Assembly: GCF_016772415.1 (NCBI RefSeq)
Contig: NZ_JAGSGD010000001.1
Coordinates: 806,001 to 870,000 of the forward strand
Direction: 5' to 3'
Length of the DNA: 64,000 nucleotides
From: Phenylobacterium glaciei
GTDB lineage: Bacteria; Pseudomonadota; Alphaproteobacteria; Caulobacterales; Caulobacteraceae
Within the stretch, counting starts at the first letter, position 1. Each line of letters opens with the position of its first letter. Under the pieces are notes generated by a model that had not been told where the DNA came from, did not search any database, and saw only the letters and a program-made list of their open reading frames with translations. Made by a program: the position numbers and the translations under genes. Shown piece by piece: positions 55,197 through 63,587 of the stretch.

Positions 55197-56459
55197 ATGG
55201 CCGACGGCGCGCGCATTGCAGCGGAGGCCCGCGACCGGGCCTATTCCACCCCGCTTGAGGATTTCCACGTCGGCGACCCGGAGCTGTTCCGCACCGACAC
55301 CCACTGGCCCTGGTTCGAGCGGCTGCGCGCCGAGGACCCGGTCCACTACTGCAAGGCCAGCCCCTTCGGCCCCTACTGGTCGGTGACCAGGTTCGAGGAC
55401 ATCGTCGCCGTCGACGGCGACCACAACACCTTCTCCTCAGCCTCGGACAGGGGCGGCATCGCGCTGGGCGACTCCTTCGAGGACCCGGCCGGCGCCAGCT
55501 TCATCAGCCAGGACAGCCCGCGCCACGAGGCCCAGCGCAAGGTGGTGACGCCGATGTTCACCTCGGGCGCCATGATGGGCATGGAGCCGCTGATCCGCAG
55601 TCGGGCGGCGGCCATCCTCGACGAGCTGCCGCGCGGAGAGACCTTCGACTTCGTCGACAAGGTGTCGGTCGAGCTCACCGCCCAGATGCTGGCCACCCTG
55701 ATGGACTTCCCCTTCGAGGAGCGCCGCCTGCTACCGCGCGCGTCGGACCTATTGCTGGCCGCCCCCATCCTGGGCGGCGGCTCGCCGGCCGGGGAGCCGG
55801 CCCGCCAGGCCGAGCTGATGGCCACCTTCGGCCGGCTGGTGGGAATCTTCGCCGAGCGCGCCGCCAGTCCGCGCAATGACGACCTGATCTCCATGCTGGC
55901 CCATGACCCGGCCACCAACGGCGGCGGCGACCCCTACAAGTTCGTCGGCAACCTGGTGCTGCTGATCGTCGCCGGCAGCGACACCACCCGCCACTCCATC
56001 ACCGGCGGCTTGCTTGCCCTCAACGAGAACCCCGACCAGTACGCCAAGCTGCGGGCCGACCCCGGCCTGATCGGCGGCATGATCCCCGAGATCATCCGCT
56101 ATCAGAGCCCCGTGGCCCACATGCGCCGCACGGCGATGGCCGATGCGCAGATCGGCGGCAAGACCATCAAGGCCGGCGAGAAGGTGGTCATGTGGTACGT
56201 CTCAGGCAACCGCGACGCCTCGGCCATCGAGACCCCCGACGCCTTCATCATCGACCGCGAGCGGCCCCGCCAGCATGTCGCCTTCGGCTTTGGCGTTCAT
56301 CGCTGCGTCGGCCAGCGCCTGGCCGAGATGCAGCTGCGCGTGGTCTGGGAAGAGATGATGAAGCGCTTCCCGCTGATTGAGGTCGTGGGCGAGCCGCGGC
56401 GCCTGACCTCCAACTTCGTGAAGGGGTACGAATACCTGCCTGTGCGTATCCCAAAGTAA
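55197..56459 (+). CDS. Cytochrome P450, CYP153-like (second copy)
   Basis: The 420-residue P450 has GSDTT (D262-T264), ExxR in IPEIIRYQSP, and haem cysteine C370 in FGFGVHRCVGQR. MWYVSGNRDASAIE and VGEPRRLTSNFVKGYEYLPVRI match CYP153-type alkane hydroxylases closely. It is paralogous to the P450 at 47464 (shared ALNxNPDQYxKLR and FDFPFEERR/MDFPFEERR segments), but they have diverged and sit 6.5 kb apart on the same strand. GGGAG lies eight bases before the ATG. Redox partners are not in the window. Confidence 0.9.
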   Translation: MADGARIAAEARDRAYSTPLEDFHVGDPELFRTDTHWPWFERLRAEDPVHYCKASPFGPYWSVTRFEDIVAVDGDHNTFSSASDRGGIALGDSFEDPAGASFISQDSPRHEAQRKVVTPMFTSGAMMGMEPLIRSRAAAILDELPRGETFDFVDKVSVELTAQMLATLMDFPFEERRLLPRASDLLLAAPILGGGSPAGEPARQAELMATFGRLVGIFAERAASPRNDDLISMLAHDPATNGGGDPYKFVGNLVLLIVAGSDTTRHSITGGLLALNENPDQYAKLRADPGLIGGMIPEIIRYQSPVAHMRRTAMADAQIGGKTIKAGEKVVMWYVSGNRDASAIETPDAFIIDRERPRQHVAFGFGVHRCVGQRLAEMQLRVVWEEMMKRFPLIEVVGEPRRLTSNFVKGYEYLPVRIPK

Positions 56460-56607
56460 TATGAACTAATCGCAAGCTTGGCTGGAATGGTGTCGAGATC
56501 TTGTTCAAGCTTCACAGGAACTAAGTCACATATCCGACAAATAAATCTGAGAACGACGGAAACAAAACTTCCACGGATGGTTGTATGGCCTCCTAGAGGT
56601 TCAGGCC

Positions 56608-56997
56608 ATGTCCACCGCACCCGTCACTTTCATTGATGACGACCCGATCTTGTTCGTCGATGACAACGCGATCTGTTCCCTCGAGACCACGGCGACGCTG
56701 CGGGAACTCGGCTACAATGTCGTGAACGCCTATGACGCCAACGGCGCCTTCGACACACTAAGTCGGCGTACGCCGCTCGGCGCCCTGGTCACCGATGTCG
56801 ACCTGGGGCCCGGCCCCGACGGGTTCGAGGTCGCCCGGGTGGCCCGCGCCACCTATCCGGCCCTGGCTGTGGTGTTCATTTCGGGCACGGCGGCAGGCCG
56901 TCACGTGGCCGAAGGCGTCTCGGGGTCGGAGTTCGTCTCCAAGCCCTTCGAGCCCTATGAGATCGCCGAGGCCCTGGGGCGGGCGATGGCCGCCTGA
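56608..56997 (+). CDS. Single-domain response regulator
   Basis: This 129-residue receiver domain has VDDN at 18-20, phosphoacceptor D63 (VTDVDLGPGPDGFE), serine/threonine in FISGTAA and K112 in SKPFEPYE. No output domain is present, so it passes or quenches phosphate by contact with other proteins. The VDLGPGPDG active-site loop is of the type found next to hybrid or HWE kinases. The orphan HWE kinase at 52368 is the nearest possible partner. AGAGG lies nine bases before the ATG. Confidence 0.9.
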   Translation: MSTAPVTFIDDDPILFVDDNAICSLETTATLRELGYNVVNAYDANGAFDTLSRRTPLGALVTDVDLGPGPDGFEVARVARATYPALAVVFISGTAAGRHVAEGVSGSEFVSKPFEPYEIAEALGRAMAA

Positions 56998-57003
56998 GCG
57001 CGG

Positions 57004-57138
57004 CTAGTCCTTCGGCGCCTTCTCGGCGGCCGCGGCGGCTTTCTTCTCGGCCTTGGCGGCGGCCTTGATCGCGTCCTTGGCGGCCTTGGCCTTGTCGCGT
57101 TCCATCCGTTCGAAGCTGTAGTTGGGTGTCCGCGCCAT
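57004..57138 (-). CDS. Short basic Ala/Lys-rich protein, 44 residues
   Basis: This conserved-looking small protein begins MARTPNYSFERMERDKAKAAK and continues as a charged, Ala/Lys/Glu-rich helix to EKAPKD. Proteins with the same (M-x-R-T-P-N-Y-x-F-E-R) opening are common in alphaproteobacteria and unstudied. AGGAG lies about 11 bases before the ATG. It is in a frame hidden by longer spurious frames and is easily missed. Confidence 0.78.
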   Translation of the reverse strand: MARTPNYSFERMERDKAKAAKDAIKAAAKAEKKAAAAAEKAPKD

Positions 57139-57214
57139 TGTGGGCCGCTCTCCTGCAAGTCAGTCGCCTATCTGGCGTATCGAACCCCGCGCCGCAAGCG
57201 TGACACACTGACAA

Positions 57215-57371
57215 CCGCTCATCCCGGCGAAGGCCGGGACCCAGATTCATCCTCGATGCTCGATATTTATCCCAGGCTCGGCCTCGAATTCGTATCGGAA
57301 TCCGGTGGTTTCACCTGGGTCCCGGCCTTGGCTGCTTCGCGCCGCCGAAGATCGGTCGCCGGGATGAGCGG
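57215..57371. repeat. Inverted repeat with one expanded arm
   Basis: The left unit (57215-57244) is the standard CCGCTCATCCCGGCGAAGG type. The right unit (57315-57371) has the same outer sequence but about 27 extra bases where the short hairpin loop should be. It lies between the 44-residue protein gene and the PhzF gene. Confidence 0.78.
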
Positions 57372-57378
57372 GTAGCGT

Positions 57379-58260
57379 TCAGAGCGTCACCTCGCCACGG
57401 AACATCGGCGCGCAGCCGCCGCCGACTGTGGCCCGCACCCCGTCCGGGGTCCGGCGCGCGGCGGCCTTCAGCACGCTGGGCCGCCCCATCTCAACCCCCT
57501 GGCTGATGGTGAAGGCGGCCTGGTCCACGCCGGCCAGCGACACCAGCAGGGCCGCCAGCGTCGCATTGGCGCTGCCGGTGGCCGGGTCCTCATAGGTGCC
57601 CGACAGCGGTGCGAACATGCGGGCCCGGATGTCCTGGCCCTGCCGGGTATAGATCAGCAGGGAATAGCGCCCGGCCAGGTCGGGCCGCTCGGCCTCGGCC
57701 TTGCGGAACGCCGCCACGTCCGGCTCGGCGCGGCTGAGCGCCTCGGCCGCCACCTCGGCGATGATGAAGGGCACCCCCACCGTGGCCAGGATCGGGGCGT
57801 GGTTGGCGCTCAGCACGTCGGCCACCGCCAACCCCGCGCAGGCGGCCACCTCGGCGGCGGGAATGTCCCCGTTGGTGGTGAGCGGTTGCGGCGCGGCGAT
57901 CACCGCGCCCCTGGGGGCGCCCGCGGCGTCGCGGTCGATCTCCACCTTCACCAGGCCGGCGATCATCTCCAGGGTCAGGGCGCCCGCATGTCCCATCGTG
58001 GCCAGCACATAGCCGGTGCCGATGCTGGGGTGCCCGGCGAAGGGCATCTCGCCCGACCGGTGGAAGATCCGCACGCGCGCCGTGTTGGCCGGATCGGCGG
58101 GCGGCAGGATGAAGGTGGTCTCCGACAGGTTCATCTCGCCGGCCAGGGACAGCATCTGGGCGTCGCTCATGCCGCGCGCGTCGGTAAATACCGCCAGCGG
58201 GTTGCCGCCGAACATGGCGTCAGTGAAGACGTCGAGGGTGACGAAGGCGTAGGTGGGCAT
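57379..58260 (-). CDS. PhzF-family epimerase/isomerase
   Basis: The 293-residue protein has two similar diaminopimelate-epimerase-fold halves. The N-terminal half contains FVTLDVFTDAMFGGNPLAVF and MNLSETTFIL, with the general acid/base glutamate; then EMPFAGHPSIGTGYVL. The C-terminal half contains DPATGSANATLAALL. The substrate is unknown; PhzF itself acts in phenazine synthesis, but no other phenazine gene is near. ATG 58260 matches the family N-terminus. Confidence 0.9.
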   Translation of the reverse strand: MPTYAFVTLDVFTDAMFGGNPLAVFTDARGMSDAQMLSLAGEMNLSETTFILPPADPANTARVRIFHRSGEMPFAGHPSIGTGYVLATMGHAGALTLEMIAGLVKVEIDRDAAGAPRGAVIAAPQPLTTNGDIPAAEVAACAGLAVADVLSANHAPILATVGVPFIIAEVAAEALSRAEPDVAAFRKAEAERPDLAGRYSLLIYTRQGQDIRARMFAPLSGTYEDPATGSANATLAALLVSLAGVDQAAFTISQGVEMGRPSVLKAAARRTPDGVRATVGGGCAPMFRGEVTL

Positions 58261-58299
58261 GGTGGTGTTCCGGTGAAGCTTCACGGCCTTTGCCATGAA

Positions 58300-58674
58300 T
58301 TAGCCAATTGGCAAAGTTCCAAAGACGTAGTGCCCCAGCGTCTCGAAGTCGTGGGCGCCGTCCAGCCGCTTCACCGGCATGCCCTCCAGCACCGCCGGCG
58401 GCATCAGACGGGAGTTCACCCCCATGCGCAGATAGGCCGGATCGACCGACTTCCAGTGGGTGATGCAGCCGCAGGTGGGGCAATGGTGGGTGGTCAGCGT
58501 CCTGTCCCCCTGCAGGTAGGCCACCGTCTCGCCGGTGATCGTCACCCCCTGCCTGTAATAGGCCCACAAGGCCCCGTGCTTGTGACAGAGACTGCAGTTG
58601 CAGTCGGTCACCTCGGTTGGCGCGGTTTCGACCTCATAGGTCACCGCGCCGCAATGGCAGGCGGCCTGGATCAT
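58300..58674 (-). CDS. GFA-domain protein (glutathione-dependent formaldehyde-activating-like)
   Basis: This 124-residue protein has the GFA zinc-binding pattern: CHCGAVTYEV (C7, C9), CNCSLCHKHGALW and CPTCGCITHWKS. The domain is named after S-hydroxymethylglutathione synthase but most members have no proven activity. Genomic neighbours (PhzF, MOSC) do not suggest formaldehyde metabolism. It ends 40 bp before the PhzF start. Confidence 0.88.
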   Translation of the reverse strand: MIQAACHCGAVTYEVETAPTEVTDCNCSLCHKHGALWAYYRQGVTITGETVAYLQGDRTLTTHHCPTCGCITHWKSVDPAYLRMGVNSRLMPPAVLEGMPVKRLDGAHDFETLGHYVFGTLPIG

Positions 58675-58686
58675 GCGGACGTCTCC

Positions 58687-59199
58687 TCAGTCGGCGGGCA
58701 GGACCTCGAGACTATCGCCGACCCGCACCGCCCCGCCATCCAGGATTCGCGCCGTGATGCCGCCGTGGCCGCGGACGGCGTTGTAGCCGCCGGTCCCCAG
58801 GATCGCCTCCATCCGCGAGCAGGGATGGCACTCGCCGCTATAGGCCAACAGGGCTCCGCCCAGCCGGAACCGCTTCTCCTTCAGCGCCAGTAGGTTGATC
58901 CCCCGCACCACGATGTTGCGGCGCAGCGCCTCCGGCCCGACGGCGTCCCGCCCCAGATAGCTGGCGATGGCCGCGAGGTCCTCGGCCTGGATCAGGGTCA
59001 CTTGTCGGCCGCCGTTGTTGCGGGTGCGGTAGCGGTCGCCCTCCATGCCCTGGCTGGCCACGAGGGTCGCGGACGGGACCGGCGTCATCGGCGCGTGCGC
59101 CGCCGGCCGCAGCCCGATCCAGGTGATGCTGCCCGCCCGCACCGGGGCGGTCATCAGGCGGGCGAGCGGCGAGTCGGGATTGAGCATGGGGCGGTCCAT
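58687..59199 (-). CDS. MOSC-domain protein
   Basis: This 170-residue protein has the MOSC fold that handles molybdenum cofactor sulfur. The key cysteine region is GECHPCSRME, with GLEGDRxR-like GMEGDRYRTR and LRRNIVVRGINLLAL upstream. It is likely involved in molybdenum-enzyme or thiol-transfer chemistry. The start could be at 59199 or 59187; neither has a strong ribosome site. Confidence 0.88.
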   Translation of the reverse strand: MDRPMLNPDSPLARLMTAPVRAGSITWIGLRPAAHAPMTPVPSATLVASQGMEGDRYRTRNNGGRQVTLIQAEDLAAIASYLGRDAVGPEALRRNIVVRGINLLALKEKRFRLGGALLAYSGECHPCSRMEAILGTGGYNAVRGHGGITARILDGGAVRVGDSLEVLPAD

Positions 59200-59312
59200 G
59201 CCACACCGCCTGCGATGACTTCCAGCGGGATGACCGATTGTTAAGACGCCCAGCCATTCCCCCGTTCCCTGAGCCTTGGTAACACTCGACGTAACACGTC
59301 TGAGGAAACGCT

Positions 59313-61088
59313 ATGCCCCACTTCTCTCGCCGCACCCTGCTCGGCATGACCGCCGCGGCGCCTTTCACCTTCGGCGCCCTCGCCCAGGCCGCCACCCCGG
59401 CCGATGCGAAGTTCGAGGCCCTGGCCAAGGGTTGGGTCGACGCCTCTCTGCGGCTCTCCCCGGTGGGCGCCACCCAGATCGGCGACCACCGCTTCGACGA
59501 CCTGATCGACGACATGGGCCCCAAGGGCCGCGCCGCGGTGGTGAAGCTCGCGACCGAGACTCTCACCGCCCTGCAGGCCACCCCGCGGGCTCAGCTCAGC
59601 CGCGCCAACCAGGTGGACGCCGCCATCCTGGAGAACCAGGTCCGCAGCGACCTCTGGACCACCCAGACCCTGCAGCCCTACGCCTGGGACCCGCTGACCT
59701 GGAACGCGGTGGCCGGCGGCGCCCTCTACACCCTCACCGCCCGCGAATTCGCCCCCCTCGATGTGCGCCTGCGCAGCGCCACGGCGCGGATGGAAAGGCT
59801 GCCGGCTTTCCTGGCCCAGGCGCGGGCGAACCTCGTCCCGGCCCGCGTACCGAAAATCCACGCCGACACCGTGGTGGGCCAGAACAAGGGCCTCCATTCC
59901 CTGGTGGATGGCATCGTCGCCGACGGAGCGAAACTTCCGCCTGCAGACCGCGCCCGGCTCGAAGCCGCCGCCAAGACCTGCAAGGCCGCCATCGACGAGC
60001 ACCAGAAATGGCTGGAGACCGTGCTGGTCCCCGCCGCCAAGGGCGAGTTCCGCCTGGGCGCCGAGCTCTACGACGCCAAGCTGGCCTTCGCGCTCAACTC
60101 CCCCCTCAGCCGCGCCGAGATCAAGACCCGGGCGCTCGCCGAAATGACCGCCCTGCGCGCCACCATGTACGCGATCTCGGCCAAGGTCCTGGTGGGCAAG
60201 CCCGGCGCCCCGCCGACCCCCCAAAGCCCCACCGAAGGTGAGCGTCAGGCCGCCATCGAGGCCGCGCTCGAATTCGCCTATGCCAAGAAGCCGCCCCGCA
60301 CCAAGCTGGTGGAGGCCGCCGAGGCCTGCCTGGTCCAGGCCACCGCCTTCGTCCGTGAAAAGAACATCGTCACGGTCCCCAACGATCCGGTGAAGATCGG
60401 CCTGGTGCCGGAGTTCCAGCGCGGCGTCGCTGTGGCCTATTGTGACGCGCCGGGTCCTCTCGATAAGGGTCAGCAGACCTACTACAAGATCTCCCCCATC
60501 CCCGACGACTGGACCGACGCCCAGGCCGACAGCTTCCTGCGCGAATACAACAGCCTGGGTATCCAGGAGGTCACCGTCCACGAGGCCATGCCCGGCCACT
60601 ACCTGCAGCTGGCCCACGCCAACGCCTACCCCTCGGTGCTGCGCGCGGTGCTGTCGTCAGGTTCCTTCGTCGAGGGCTGGGCCTGCTATGCCGAGGACGT
60701 CATGGCCGACGAGGGCTACCTGGACCGAGACCCCCTCTACCTGCTGGTCCACCTGAAGCTGCAGCTGCGGGTCTGCGCCAACGCCCTGCTGGACCAGGCC
60801 GTCCACGTCGATGGGATCAGCCGCGATGACGCCATGAAGCTGATGACCGTCCAGGCCTTCCAGCAGGAACGCGAGGCCGCCGGCAAGTGGGTCCGCGCCC
60901 AGCTCAGCCAGGCCCAGCTGCCCACCTATTTCGTTGGCTGGGAGGAGCACAAGGCCCTGCGCAAACAGGCCGAAGCCAAGTGGGGCAAGGCCTTCACCCT
61001 GAAGCGCTACCACGACGGCATCCTCGCCTACGGCTCGCCCCCGGCGCGGTTCGCCGGCCAGCTGCTGTTTGATTTGCCGATCGCGTAG
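59313..61088 (+). CDS. Exported DUF885-family metallopeptidase-like protein
   Basis: This 591-residue protein starts with a signal containing SRRTLLGMTAAAPF, a Tat-like pattern, ending near residue 27 (AQA). The late catalytic segment HEAMPGHYLQ has H423, E424 and H429, with EGWACYAEDV following as a further ligand region; this is the DUF885 zinc-peptidase-like signature. It probably cleaves peptides in the periplasm. The gene stands alone between the MOSC gene (divergent) and an inverted-repeat region. Confidence 0.88.
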   Translation: MPHFSRRTLLGMTAAAPFTFGALAQAATPADAKFEALAKGWVDASLRLSPVGATQIGDHRFDDLIDDMGPKGRAAVVKLATETLTALQATPRAQLSRANQVDAAILENQVRSDLWTTQTLQPYAWDPLTWNAVAGGALYTLTAREFAPLDVRLRSATARMERLPAFLAQARANLVPARVPKIHADTVVGQNKGLHSLVDGIVADGAKLPPADRARLEAAAKTCKAAIDEHQKWLETVLVPAAKGEFRLGAELYDAKLAFALNSPLSRAEIKTRALAEMTALRATMYAISAKVLVGKPGAPPTPQSPTEGERQAAIEAALEFAYAKKPPRTKLVEAAEACLVQATAFVREKNIVTVPNDPVKIGLVPEFQRGVAVAYCDAPGPLDKGQQTYYKISPIPDDWTDAQADSFLREYNSLGIQEVTVHEAMPGHYLQLAHANAYPSVLRAVLSSGSFVEGWACYAEDVMADEGYLDRDPLYLLVHLKLQLRVCANALLDQAVHVDGISRDDAMKLMTVQAFQQEREAAGKWVRAQLSQAQLPTYFVGWEEHKALRKQAEAKWGKAFTLKRYHDGILAYGSPPARFAGQLLFDLPIA

Positions 61089-61097
61089 CGCTCAGAT

Positions 61098-61127
61098 CCG
61101 CTCATCCCGGCGAAGGCCGGGACCCAG
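61098..61127. repeat. Solo unit of the CCCGGCGAAGGCCGGG repeat
   Basis: One copy of the arm seen at 44412-44441, including the internal hairpin CCCGGC-GAAG-GCCGGG. No opposite-arm partner was found nearby, so it is a single unit. Confidence 0.8.
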
Positions 61128-61158
61128 ATTCACCTACGGCCTCCGATCAGGATCCCTT

Positions 61159-61252
61159 GTTCGTGAGGTTCGTGAGGTTCGTGATCAACCTGATAGGCCT
61201 CGACGCCTCACAGGCTGAAGAATGGAACCACGAACCTCACGAACCCACGAAC
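61159..61252. repeat. Inverted pair of tandem GTTCGTGAG repeats
   Basis: Left arm 61159-61183 is GTTCGTGAG repeated nearly three times. Right arm 61229-61252 is its reverse complement with one base missing. A 45-bp spacer separates them. The pair could form a strong hairpin and lies beside the low-GC gene. Confidence 0.78.
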
Positions 61253-61415
61253 GAGGATCACGCCCAATCCTGGAGAAAGAAACTGGGCCCCTGCTTCGCC
61301 GGAGAGAGAGAGCGGGCGTCGGAGGGCCCTTGCGTTCCCCCTGGGAGATCAACTGCGAGCGGCTGGGCGGCGAATCTAGACGCAGCGCGCTTAAGGAAAC
61401 GGAATGCAACGCGGC

Positions 61416-63224
61416 TCAAAGGACCCAATTGCGCATATCCTCGCCATGAAAGCGGCGAACTCTTGCAGAGGTCCAAGTGAATATGCCGCCAAGCGTCGCG
61501 ATGATGGCGCCAAGTACCCACAGGCGCATGTCGTTTGGCAACCGCTCCCAACGGGTAGTATTGAGCCGGGTCGAATTCTTCCAAAGCGCCTCCGACCTCC
61601 CAGTCAGACGAAGCCGACCTTCGTCACCGTAGGTGGCATCGACCTCGCCCGTCGCAACTAAATTGTCCTGAGCCCTGAGTGTAATTTCCCGATCATCGAC
61701 CGTGAACTCGGATAAATTTCCACGAGCCGATATCATCTCCAATTTGCCACCAGTAGAGCGTGCAAGATTTTCTGAGGGCACAAGCTCCACATTCGTGGAA
61801 CCCAGATATCCACCAATCTTCAGTGTGCTTTCAGAATCTCCGAAGTACTCGGTAGGTTGGGGTGGACGCTTCAGCGCTACCAAAATCCCTAGGTGCACCT
61901 CTCGCAGGGCGCGAGATCCAGCCTGAGAAGCTGGTAGCGCAAGGGGATGACATACCAGTTTGGCGTCCCTTCGACGGAGGCGCGGGGTGGTGAATTTATA
62001 TATCGAGGATTTTCCATCCACGTTGAGCGTTAGAGTGCGCGGTGTTGAGATTAGCTTCCCATCTCCGGGCTTCAGTAAAGTCATACCCGCGAGAATCTGG
62101 AATGGATCAGAAGAAGAAGAAGTAAATTCATCTCCTTGAGAGGTGAAATATTTAACGTTTATATTTCCCTGAGTGATCGGTTCAGTATTATCAAGCCAAT
62201 AGAATGTCGCGTTGTTGGGCTTGTACGAAATATTTTGGTGGTTGATATTAGAAATACGAACATCGCTTAGGCCCTCGTCGAGCGAGATTTTGATGTGTCG
62301 GACGTTGGGCTTTCGAATGAGGATAGGGCCTCCCTCGACCTTCTCAAGGTTGTCGAATAGGCAGTCCCCCGTGAGGCGAACTTCTAGATCGTAGGGCCCG
62401 GCCTTGGCTTTCCTTAACCACTCAATCTCGAGCGCCCCAATGCTACCCGTGGCACTCACGGCGCCCCGTGTGCTGCCGGTAGGCAAGAAATCGAATGGCC
62501 GATCCGACCGGGCGGCTATCTCTGATCCTACGAGCGCCGTTGGCTTGGGCCAGTAAAACCCCTGAACCGGGGGTGTGAGGAGGACGCTGAAGTTGGCAGG
62601 GAGCGGCTGATAGAAGAGCCTTAGCCCATAGTAGGCGGTGGTAGAGATGCCGGCGCCGAGTAAGACTATCAATACGCCAGCGGCTGTCGCGTTAACGAAT
62701 GGACGCCAGTGCAACGAGTTCTTAGCGAGAGCGTAGATCGCTAGAGCTAAGCCAAGCAAAGCGGCGATTAGAGCGCCGCCAATGAAATTGCCAACTAGAT
62801 TGACGACTTGATCATCTACGTGAATTTCGTTCGCGGTCAAAAGATCCGCAACGCTCCAAATGGCCAGGGAGCCTACCCAAACGTTGACCAGTGCGCGTCC
62901 AATGGATCCAGACCCCAAAGCTATCAGCGCAATTATTGCGGAAATTGAAAGATAAAACCAATAAAAGCCCCCTAGGAGCCAATCCTGTAGTTCCGGAAAT
63001 CGCGCAACGTCGTCAGAGTATGCCGCTGTATAGATATTTGGAGCTTCGCTTCCTATTGCAGAGAAGACGGAATGCTGTAGCGAGGGACCCACGCTTACGA
63101 CGAAACTTAGGAAGATCCATACCGGAAGAGCAACTAGAAGCCACCCTGCGGGGGAGAGTCGTGGGAGGTGAGCAAAGGCCGATCTCAGAGTCCTAGCGAT
63201 CCACTGGCCTGCCTGATTTTTCAC
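61416..63224 (-). CDS. Large membrane protein of unknown function, low GC
   Basis: The 602-residue protein has about five transmembrane helices in the first third (around 27-45, 83-104, 110-130, 143-167, 180-202), then a long, mostly beta-like outer part (about 205-570), and one more helix near 575-592. I recognise no domain. Base composition is far less GC-rich than nearly all other genes here, and codon use differs, which points to acquisition. The GTG start at 63224 has GGGAAC upstream. A flanking inverted repeat at its 3' side may mark an insertion site. Confidence 0.72.
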   Translation of the reverse strand: MKNQAGQWIARTLRSAFAHLPRLSPAGWLLVALPVWIFLSFVVSVGPSLQHSVFSAIGSEAPNIYTAAYSDDVARFPELQDWLLGGFYWFYLSISAIIALIALGSGSIGRALVNVWVGSLAIWSVADLLTANEIHVDDQVVNLVGNFIGGALIAALLGLALAIYALAKNSLHWRPFVNATAAGVLIVLLGAGISTTAYYGLRLFYQPLPANFSVLLTPPVQGFYWPKPTALVGSEIAARSDRPFDFLPTGSTRGAVSATGSIGALEIEWLRKAKAGPYDLEVRLTGDCLFDNLEKVEGGPILIRKPNVRHIKISLDEGLSDVRISNINHQNISYKPNNATFYWLDNTEPITQGNINVKYFTSQGDEFTSSSSDPFQILAGMTLLKPGDGKLISTPRTLTLNVDGKSSIYKFTTPRLRRRDAKLVCHPLALPASQAGSRALREVHLGILVALKRPPQPTEYFGDSESTLKIGGYLGSTNVELVPSENLARSTGGKLEMISARGNLSEFTVDDREITLRAQDNLVATGEVDATYGDEGRLRLTGRSEALWKNSTRLNTTRWERLPNDMRLWVLGAIIATLGGIFTWTSARVRRFHGEDMRNWVL

Positions 63225-63587
63225 GCTTTGAGTTCCCGCTTTGATAGAAGGTTATCACCGTTTGCTTTGTGGGGAAGAAGTGGAAGGTGGTCGCCGCCAC
63301 AGAGCGGACCTCGTCTGGACCGGCCATTAGTAGGCGGTGAGGCGGAAGCTTCCGGCCCTGCTGGCAGCGGGTGCAGCGGCGCAATATCTAGACGGACTCT
63401 TCCGCCGGAGGGAACCTGAACACCAAACTGCGGAGCGCTTCGCATACGGCCTGCCTGTCATGCCACCAGCCTAGCCCTTCGCGCCGGACCTTTCGTGCGA
63501 CAGAGGTCTACCGCCCTTGCGTTCCCCCACGATACCCGCGCCTCACTGCCTCCAACGCGACAAATCAAAAGGCGAGGCGAGACCCCC
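63225..63587. other. Intergenic region upstream of the low-GC membrane protein
   Basis: This 363-bp gap holds the promoters of the divergent low-GC membrane protein and the dehydrogenase. A minus-strand frame (63193-63384) has a CTRCQQGRKLPPHRLLM segment but runs through the membrane-protein start and competes with another frame; I cannot support it as a gene, though it could be a fragment of an older one. No RNA or repeat was seen. Confidence 0.5.

Larger units (their letters stand above)
61089..61415. other. Intergenic region with repeat unit and GTTCGTGAG inverted repeat
   Basis: The gap holds a solo CCGCTCATCCCGGCGAAGG unit at 61098-61127 and the GTTCGTGAG inverted repeat at 61159-61252. 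The rest (61260-61415) is close to the end of the low-GC membrane-protein gene; several short frames here on both strands look spurious. No gene is supported. Confidence 0.65.

Noticed and set aside
56460..56607. An EcfG-type promoter before the single receiver gene
   Set aside because: GGAAC and GGAAAC occur in this AT-richer gap, but a CGTT at the correct spacing does not.
61159..61252. CRISPR-like repeats
   Set aside because: The GTTCGTGAG copies are 9-bp tandem repeats without spacers and form an inverted pair, not an array.
63193..63384. A minus-strand frame with a CTRCQQGRK segment
   Set aside because: It runs into the start of the membrane-protein gene and competes with another frame; there is no ribosome site. 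It could be a gene remnant but cannot be supported.
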